From Chlorophyllum brunneum (taxonomy: Eukaryota > Basidiomycota > Agaricomycetes > Agaricales > Agaricaceae), in assembly GCA_963576785.1 (NCBI GenBank), contig OY756147.1, forward strand, positions 124,001-188,000: a stretch of 64,000 bases of DNA, read 5' to 3'. The stretch's first letter is position 1; each line of letters opens with the position of its first letter. Shown here in pieces: positions 56,377 to 64,000 of this stretch. The translations under genes were made by a program, and so were the position numbers. The notes under the pieces were generated by a model. It made no database searches. It saw only the letters and a program-made list of their open reading frames with translations, and was not told the DNA's origin.

Positions 56377-57257
56377 TCAATAAGAATACCACATTCTATG
56401 ATATCTGGCATCAAAGATTTGCACACCCATCTGATCAGGCTCTGGGTTACATGCCAAAACACATGGAATCTGTTCTGGTGCTTCCACCAAGAGAATAGAA
56501 GGTTTGTCCTGGTTGTGCACTTGGAAAGCTACCAAACAAGGCCTATTATGAGAACATATCTCATACATCCAAGATCCTTGAATTGATCTATTCGGATCTT
56601 CAGGAGCTCTCCATTTTGTCCTATTACAAGTTCAAATGTTCCTTGATAACTACTCTTCCTCTGTACACATTTCTTTCTTGCACAATAAATCAGATGCTGC
56701 ACATGCCTTCAAGGCATATGCTGAACTGGTGACAAACCAGATAGGCAAATGCATCAAGTGGGTGCACTCTGATAATAGAGGAGAGTATATGTCTCAGGAA
56801 CTCAAGGACTACTTTGCTGAAAAAGGAATTCTTCATGAAACAAGTGTACCACACATTTACCAACAGAATGGATGTGCCAAATGTCTTAATTGAACACTTC
56901 TAGAAAAGGCACAATCTATGTGACTTGAAGCATACCTTCCGGCTAGCTACTGGGAGTTTGCTTTTGATATGGCTGCTCATGTCTATAACAAGACACCTAT
57001 GAAGTGCCTGAAATGGGTCACCCCCTATGAGACATGGTTCAGAAGGAAACCTAATGTTTCTCATCTCCAAGTATTCAGTTGTGGGGCCTACATATACCTT
57101 TCTGACAAGGGGCAGCAAGATAAACTTGCACCCAAATCAGAATTGATGATCTTTATTGGTTATACAGGTGATGGCAGTAACTTCAAGTTTATGCACCATT
57201 AGCAGAACAATTCTATCTTCATCTCCCCCCATGCTGTCTTCAATAAACTCTATTTTC
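56377..57257 (+). pseudogene. C2 copia integrase (N-terminal and core)
   Basis: The pre-integrase zinc region is frame-broken. The core is open at 56636-56893: FLDNYSSSVHISFLHNKSDA, KWVHSDNRGEYMSQELKDYF and HIYQQNGCAKCLN, in which the catalytic Asp pairs are partly kept (DN for DD) and the final Glu is lost (AKC for AEC). 56969-57202 continues with TPYETWFRRKPNVSHLQVFS and MIFIGYTGDGSNFKFM. Confidence 0.8.
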
Positions 57258-57330
57258 ATCCCTTCTTTGACTCGTACCACCACCATCAATTTGCGAAACT
57301 CAATTATACGGTACAAGAAAGGATACATTC

Positions 57331-59494
57331 ATGCCTGCATTACGCTCGAATCTCTCTCCAAGAGAGACTATGCCCAATGGTGACAGGGAAGTCTTCGGGA
57401 ACACACCATATGTTCCAGCCCCCTCCATCTTTGTGGCCTCTCTGGCTCTGCCCCCTCCAGGCATCCTATTCCCTAGGATGCCATCTGCACCTAGGCCGTT
57501 TGTCCCCACCGATCAGGCCTACAGCAACACGATTCCCCCATCGGTCCTCAGCAGAAGATCGACCACACCTCCGATGTCCTCGGCGTCCCTCTCTGGCGAT
57601 GGAGAGAAAACAATCCATTGAGCTTCTAAACGGGTAAGGCCAGAGGGTGACCAATACTACTCGGGGAAAGACTGGGCAGACCAGGTCAAAGAAGAGTTGG
57701 AACCCAAAGTCCAACAAAAAGACGTGGAGCGAGAGGATGCTCCTGAGGAATTCTACAATGATGTGGTAAGGGAGGTAGGTAAGATCTCAGAGTGGGTCAA
57801 AGCCTGCAGTACCTTCAACATGAGCGGCGACGAAGGCCTCGCTTTTGGACGGGCCTTCATGGAACTAATAGGGACCTTGATGAAGGCGGGATGGCTCAAG
57901 GTTGCTGTCGATAAGAAGAAGAACGATCTCCCCAGTTGGTTGGGAGTCAATTTTGGTAAAATCATTGTCCATGCTGAGGAAACCCCCTAGCCGGATGTTT
58001 CTCCCCTCCACTGTGTGGCCCCCCAAAGCTTCACATGCAAACCTGACGATGTCCGCATGGAGGTCGTCGAGCACATTGTCACTCCGGGTATCACCGATGG
58101 CAATGAAGTCACTCATTTGGGTATCTCTGATGATGACGTGCAGATGATTACCGAGGTGGAATTCAAGACCATCATCAACAACAAGAAGCATGGGGGCCGG
58201 AAGCGCAAAGGGGTGGTCATGAAGACCACTAACGCTGGACAAAAGACGTCCAAAACCCCTACCCCTCCCCCTCCCACTGTGCCTGCCAAGGCCGCCAAAA
58301 CTCCAGTGTCTCAGCCTAATGCCAATGATGCCAAGAAACCCCAGGAAGGAACAAAGACTTCCTACGCTGCAGCTGTGGCAAAAAAGGGTAACAATACCGC
58401 TCCCACCATCACCCCTTCTACAAACACCCAGGACCCTCTCAAACTCTTGGAGTTTGCGAGCAAATTCCCGGAATTATCCAATGAGAAGATAGTAGCAATG
58501 TACGACGCTGCTTTCTCCTCCTCCTCCTCTCTCGCGAACAAGAAGCCGGCCAAGAAAGCTGGCACCATCCGCTCCACTTTGAATGGTCCATCGCGCAAGC
58601 AGGTAATCATTCCCCTCCTCACCAGACCCAACGTCACCAACTTTGGGGCCATCATTGACTCTCTGAATATATGCCTCATAGCGGAGAAGTCCAAGACAAG
58701 GGTTATTGCTGCCTCACAGGGTAAGCTGGGCCCTATGGTACACACCTCAGAGATGTTAACCCCCATGGAGCTGAACGTCATCAAGATGTGGCTAAAAGAT
58801 AAATTCGGAGGAGTCACCATGGGCAACATATCCCTCCCAAAATCGAAATCGTTCGTGAAAGTCATGGATGTTAGTTACATCACACCCCAAGGACAGATCC
58901 TCACAGAGGCCGATATAGTCACCAGCATCAGGAATTTGATCTATTCTGACGCCATACAATTCAGGATGCAACTCCAAGCACTCAGACACCTGTATGGTAT
59001 GGTTTGAGATCTGGGACTCCAAAGTGGGGTCCAACATTGCCAAAATTGAGGATAAGTTCCTCAACATCTACGGAGGACTCTTCCACATCAGGAGGGCCAC
59101 CGCTAATCCGGGAGTACCATTCTGCGGAAAATACTGCAGATGGGGCCACCCCCTAGTCCGCTGCTGAGCAAGGCTCTTCACCTGCACACACTGCAAGGGA
59201 CCACACTCTACAGCCAATCACCGATCATTCACCCACTGCTATAAGGGTAATGACAAAGCAGACCTGCCTATTGCGGCTACCCCTGCTGGAGAACCATGCC
59301 CTCATAAGGCTATGTGCTCTAACTGTGGCAAGGACCACCTCGCCACTGACCAAAAGTGTCAGTTCTGGAAGAAGCAATTTGACCATGACTGGCATGCCAA
59401 CAAAGTACTTGTATTAAGAGCCAACAAAGGAGTCCCATTGCCCCCCTCCTCATCATCCCCGGCTAGTCAAAGCCAGACTAACCCCCCGCAATGA
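57331..59494 (+). pseudogene. LINE ORF1 (nucleocapsid-like)
   Basis: It starts MPALRSNLSPRETMPNGDRE. Open blocks are 57331-57621, 57697-57990, 58015-59007 and 59312-59494, with stops or shifts between. It has a KTSYAAAVAKK motif, an RNA-binding-like middle (LLTRPNVTNFGAIIDSLNIC, SLPKSKSFVKVMDVSYI) and Cys/His knuckles at the end (CGKYCRWGHPLVRC, CTHCKGPHSTANHRSFTHC, CSNCGKDHLATDQKC). The TGA stop at 59492-59494 overlaps the ORF2 ATG as ATGA. Confidence 0.85.
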
Positions 59495-62400
59495 ATAATG
59501 CCCCCGATGACCAAGACAGGCCTCCTTGCTCACTCCTGAGTGAGTTGAAGGTCTGCTCTCACAACGTTGGAAGATCATATGGAGTGATGGAGACAGTCCT
59601 TGCACGTAGAGGTGACGTCGACCTCCTCCTCATACAAGAACCCCCATGGAGATTTCTCCATGACATTCCCTCATCCGTCTCTAATGACAGATCCCCCCTC
59701 GTAGGAGGCCCAGTTCACCCGGACTGGACGCTCCTTTCATATCCAATTGTTGCTGAAGAAGTCCTCCAAGTGGGATGCCGATGATACCCTCAATGGACGG
59801 TCAACATGGAACACCGCACCACTCCCCGAGTCATTGCCTTTGCTCACAAGAGACTGAAGTGACTCCAACCCTCCATTAGAAGAGATTTAATCGAACATTG
59901 AGACCTCCTGTGTATTTCCCTATATGCAGGAGGAGAAGAACTACTGCTGCTAAATGTCTATAATGACAGCCATAACACTGCACTCCACTTCCTCAAGGAG
60001 TGCCTCTTCGACCTCCCACCCTTCCTTTTAATGGGCGGAGATATCAACATCCAATCAGAGTTATGGGACCCTTCAATGGATCAACATCCAGCGAGTGTGG
60101 ACTGTCTCCTTATGATCACCAAAGCCCTCAACCTTGTGAGGACAACTCTGTCTGCAGCCAAACCAACTCGTTACACCTCGGACCCCAATTTACCAGACAC
60201 GGTCATTGACCTGTTGTTTGTCTTGGGAATGTTACCATACATCCCCACCCACACTATCCAGGCAGGTAATCGGTAAAACTCTGACTATGCCCCCCTCTTA
60301 ATTAGGTTGCCTATCCTGCAAATGGATATTGTCATCGAAAGATTGACTATCCCCAAGGATTTGGATGAGGAAACCAGGTTCCTGACAGACATAATGGAAG
60401 GAATCAACAACAAGAACTGGCCAATGAATGATGCGGAAGAGCTGGAGAGAGCTGTTGCAGAATTGGAGGTTTTATTTGACAGATCCTGGAACCGGAATGT
60501 GAAGAAGACCAAGATCACCACTAGATCCAAGACCTGGTGGAACGAGGAGTGCTCCACTGCACTCGCTACACACTGCGCGGACTGCAAGAACAAGCGCAAA
60601 TGGAATGCTTTTTGCAAGACCACGAGGAAAACAAAAAGAGTATATTTCGACAAGAAGATCCAAGAAATCTCAGTCGACCGAAAACATCCATGGGATCTAA
60701 TGCCATGGGTTAAAGATCGTGCACTCCCGGCTATGGAAGCTATGCGTTATATGCTGCCCATGACAGACCAATGAACATGGCAGTCTTGGACAAACTTCCT
60801 CCATGAAATGGAATGGAGAATAGGACTTGGGTGAATTTCTCTCTCCTTGAGATGATGGATTCGCTCAAGGATACCTCGAATTCTTCCTCCCCCGGTCCCA
60901 ACCATATTTCCTGGTCCCATCTTAAGCAGATCATCGCCGATGAAACTTGTGCCAATCTCTTCCTCAAAATCAGCAGTGCATGTCTAAACATTGGGCATTG
61001 GCCTGCACATTTCAAAAAGTCAATGTCAGTGATCATCCCCAAACCTAACAAACCCAACTACTCCACTCCGAAGGCATTCAGACCAATCGTCCTCCTCAAT
61101 ATGCTTGGTAAACTAATAGAGAAGATGCTTGCCAAATGACTCTAATTCGAGGTGGTGAAATTCAAAGTTCTCCACCCTCACCAACTGGGAGCCATTCGCC
61201 AACGATCCACTGAAGACGTGGGACTCTTTCTGATGCACATCATTCGGGGAGCTTGGATGAAGAAGAAGAAGACATCGGTGCTCGCATTTGATGTTGCCCA
61301 ATTCTTCCCCTTCCTAAATCACGATCTCCTCATCAGCATACTAGGACGACAGGGATTTCCCCCACAAGTCACAGCGTTCTTCAACAATTACCTTAAAGAT
61401 TGCCACACAACCTACCAGTGGAATAACAAAACCTCCCCAGAGTTCGATGCAGTGGTAGGAGTGGGTCAAGGCTCTGCCCTTAGCCCCATTCTCTCCGCCT
61501 TATTTCTCGCCCCCCTCCTTCACATTTTTGACATCCATATGGAGGAACACCGTGACAGATGGGACTTTGATGTCCTTTCATTTGTCAATGACAGTACCTT
61601 AGTCGCACAATCCCCATCCCTTGAATGGAACATCGAAATTCTTCAACACATGTACTGCAAAATGGAGCAGCTCATGAACAAATTCGGCCTAGAAATTGAA
61701 CATGGCAAGTCCGAAGTCTTTCACTTTATGCGTGCAAGGCAGGACTCAAATCCCTCTATTAATTTGGGATCACCGCCATTCACTGGCCGCACCCCCCTCA
61801 AACCGAAAACCCATTGGCATTATCTCGGTTTCTACTTTGACTGGACATTGATGTTCAAGAAACACATTCGATTCTACTCTGCCAAAACGATATCCACGAT
61901 TAAGGCGATGAAAATGCTAGGGAACTCCATAAGAGGTCTGTCCCCTGGCAACAAAAGACTATTATACCGTTCGTGTGTTGTACCAGTGGCAACATATGGA
62001 TACCAACTTTGGTTTCATGATAGGTCATGGACTAAAGGGACTTGTGAAATCCTCAACAAAATGCAAAGAAGTGCGGTGCTCTGGATTACCAGGGCCTTCT
62101 GGACTTCTCCCACTGGCGGCATTGAGTCCCTCGTGGGGCTCATGCCCATAAAACTCCATCTCCGAAAGTTGGCCGAACGACAAACATCGAGGCTTCATAC
62201 ATTGGACGATGAACACGCATTGGCAAGATTGATGAAGGAGTATCATTCTTCCCCTCACCAACTTCACATCAAGAATTTCACGGAGATTCAGAAGAAGAAG
62301 ACACTTAGAGCTGTGATGGATATTTCACACCCCACCCCCGAGACTCATTATGTAGAACATTTTAACTCTGTTTCTAAATCTGTCTGGCCCGGACGTAGGT

Positions 62401-63476
62401 TACTTGACCGTTTCCCTACTAATGTATCTTTTACAGGATTTAACCAGGACAGCCCTCACCTCTCAAAGATGCTTTGGGACAATGTTACGACTAATGCAAC
62501 AACAGATGACAAGTCCATTATCATCGGCACGGATGGCTTGGTCCACCCCAACCCCAACCCGCTTGCCAGCCAGTTCATGGTGGCAGCTACTATTTGACAC
62601 CTAGACAGCGGGAGCTCTATCATGAAGAGGCTCGGAGGAACTATGTTGACAGACACTGAACTGGTCGCACAGTACTTAGGAATCACCAAGGTACTTGCAA
62701 CTGCAGAATACGACTGGGTTGAGCACATCCACATGTTCACCGACTCCATCACAGCCTCTTGGCTCCTACTCAATTGTTTGCCACACTCTTGCCAGTGACA
62801 ATCCATCCTCACATCAAAGGCGCTCCTGGCTTGGTTCAACAAGTCGGACCAGCACTGCCTTTCCTTCTATCACACGCCGTCAAAGTGTAAATACAGTATA
62901 CAGAAAGCCACTCACGATTGGATCCAAACAGTCACCTGGCCTAACCGGGGTAGGAATCACCGAGTTCCTAACTCCATGGACTACTTACGCAAGAAGTCTG
63001 CCGAACGAGCAATCCATACATGGCAGGCCATGTTTGGTTTCAAGAAATACAGTGGTAGCTCCTTCCTCCACCTCCCGGTGTGAGCAAATGGGACCTCTGC
63101 TTTACCGTCGCACATCAAGTCCGATCCCTGGATACGAGAATGCAGTCACTAGCCTTAGCTCTTTGCAAGAGCATGTCGCACCATCCTATGCCATGCCCTG
63201 ATTGGGGAGTTTCGATTCTTCCCCAACGAGGACCTTTCATACCACCACTGTAACAGTCAAATGGTACAGACTAGGTTGCACATCCTCTATTGTTGCAACA
63301 ACTTCGATCATCATTTTGGCATCGACACCATCAAGACTTTTGTCAATTTCTTGCATCATAACCCCACTGCATTCAGCTTCCCTCCAGAACCTGACCACCC
63401 TTGTATCTGCGCCGGGTCAATACCCCTGTTACATCGTCGTCAAGTCCAAAGGAGGTTTGGGTCTGCACCTGCGTAA
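59491..63476 (+). pseudogene. LINE ORF2: APE endonuclease, RT, RNase H, CCHC
   Basis: ATG at 59491 (MNNAPDDQDRPP). The endonuclease has LKVCSHNVGRSYGVMETVLA, VDLLLIQEPPWRF, LLLNVYND, LLMGGDINIQSELWDPS and TVIDLLFVLG. RT (60813-62000) has GPNHISWSHL, VIIPKPNKPN, RPIVLLNMLGKLIEKML, FDVAQFFPFLNHDLL and VGVGQGSALSPILSALFLAP. The catalytic box reads FVNDSTLV instead of FVDDGTLV, so the first Asp is lost. RNase H (about 62500-62760) has IIGTDGLVHPNP and FTDSITAS. The C-terminal finger is decayed. 481 codons (61152-62597) are uninterrupted. Confidence 0.9.
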
Positions 63477-63939
63477 ATCCTTTTCTTTCTCTCCTTTTTC
63501 TTTTGCTCTCCTGGTTATAGACTTCAAATTCATTTCTCTATCTCTCCCTTCCTTGCTCGTCTACTATTTTATAGATAGTTTTCATTCAAAATCCATTCCT
63601 CCCGTAGTGTCTGGGCAAATGCCCTCCCACATACTAGTACCATTTGTTGTTCCCCCTTGTGATTGTGAGTAGATAGTTTCTTTCTATCAATTTCTCTCTC
63701 TCACTCTCTCTCTTTCCAATTTCCTCTCTCCCTCTTTCTTGCTGATCAACGTAGGTACCAAACATCTCTCTAGTGTACATGCTAGACGGTGTCGAGTCTC
63801 GAGGGGTTAGTTTACACATAGTTTACTTTCCCTGCTCTGAACATTCTGTACATTCTAACTTTGTATGTATGTACATGCGGACTGCGTTCAAGCACCACTA
63901 TATAAATTGTTGATGGAAAAAAAAAAAAAAAAAAAAAAA
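63477..63939 (+). other. LINE 3' UTR and poly(A)
   Basis: It holds CT-rich microsatellite-like runs near 63690-63735, the terminal block gactgcgttcaagcaccactatataaattgttgatgg and poly(A). The last ~60 bases are the part shared with the ORF1-only element at 2650. Confidence 0.85.
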
Positions 63940-63955
63940 AATGAACTCTATTTTC

Positions 63956-64000
63956 CCAGATGTCCATCACAGTCTGAATGACAAGGCCAATTGCTGCCTA
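63956..64000 (+). pseudogene. C2 copia, continuation after LINE
   Basis: The copia linker after integrase resumes (FPRCPSQSE-like, compare EEHFPKCIGKRREE in C1) and runs off the right edge. Confidence 0.7.

Larger units (their letters stand above)
54325..57257 (+). mobile_element. Ty1/copia element C2 (left part)
   Basis: Plus-strand gag, protease and integrase are recognisable. The element is split by the LINE at 57258 and resumes at 63956, where the copia frame FNKLYF joins FPRCPSQSE across the insertion. RT and RNase H would lie beyond the right edge. Confidence 0.85.
57258..63939 (+). mobile_element. Full-length Tad-like LINE
   Basis: 6.7 kb with a 73 bp 5' UTR, ORF1, ORF2, 3' UTR and poly(A) of about 24. 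Flanks aataaactctattttc (57242-57257) and aatgaactctattttc (63940-63955) form a 16 bp duplication with one mismatch, and the copia frame resumes exactly. It is the only copy here with a 5' end. APE endonuclease, RT, RNase H and a CCHC ORF1 match the fungal Tad/I-type group. Stops in both ORFs mean this copy is inactive. Confidence 0.95.

Noticed and set aside
1..64000. CRISPR array, prophage, rRNA or complete tRNA gene
   Set aside because: Nothing with regular direct repeats, phage-like gene order or cloverleaf pattern was seen. Gene structure is eukaryotic. The CAU-containing motif at 51091 is a primer-binding site, not a tRNA gene.

Overview
The window looks like nuclear DNA of an agaricomycete (mushroom-forming basidiomycete) and consists mostly of retrotransposons nested inside one another. 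The pointers are a FunK1 fungal-type kinase gene with five 47-58 bp introns, a NACHT NTPase remnant of the type expanded in Agaricomycetes, chromodomain-bearing Ty3/gypsy elements, Ty1/copia elements and Tad-like LINEs with APE endonuclease, RT and RNase H. No bacterial-style operon, rRNA, tRNA or CRISPR array was seen. I use local family names: G1, G2 and G3 (Ty3/gypsy), C1 and C2 (Ty1/copia), L (a long-LTR family) and LINE.

Layout. 1-11442: a decayed G1 chromovirus on the minus strand, interrupted by an L LTR (151-1864, itself carrying a C1 solo LTR), an ORF1-only LINE (2650-4783), an unassigned 0.9 kb retroposon (5065-5985) and a second L LTR (8498-9640). 11549-18924: a second G1 copy with both LTRs and a perfect 5 bp target duplication, inserted in an L fragment and carrying a truncated LINE (16474-17581). 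19097-21216: 5' end (gag, LTR) of a G2 element. 21217-30005: a gene island with FAD-oxidase debris, one FunK1 kinase gene with open exons (24878-27450) flanked by two decayed FunK1 copies, and a fragment resembling the start of a Dap1/MAPR gene. 30006-37195: 3' half of a G2 chromovirus, split by a LINE (32157-36748). 37196-43332: a truncated L LTR and a G3 gag-protease region split by a minus-strand LINE. 43333-51673: a C1 copia element on the minus strand whose polyprotein carries an in-frame LINE-derived segment. 51674-53510: NACHT remnant and another decayed gene. About 54325-64000: a C2 copia element on the plus strand, split by a full-length LINE (57258-63940) and running off the right edge.

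Most element ORFs are broken by stops that fit C-to-T change at CpG (CGA to TGA) or TGG to TAG/TGA, while the central kinase gene keeps its CpGs and an open 770-codon spliced frame. It is the only host gene here that looks functional.

The strongest unusual signals are these. (1) Both G1 and G2 carry, one base from the 5' LTR, a primer-binding site complementary to the LTR segment about 30 nt below the TATA box, which is the geometry of Tf1-type self-priming. The two families use unrelated sequences for it. (2) The C1 copia frame runs through a LINE segment with an RNase H domain placed between integrase and RT. (3) The L LTR has an ORF beginning at base 5 of the LTR and an array of TCAGTTTCA motifs above its TATA box. 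(4) A LINE derivative has ORF1 only but shares its 3' tail with the full-length LINE.
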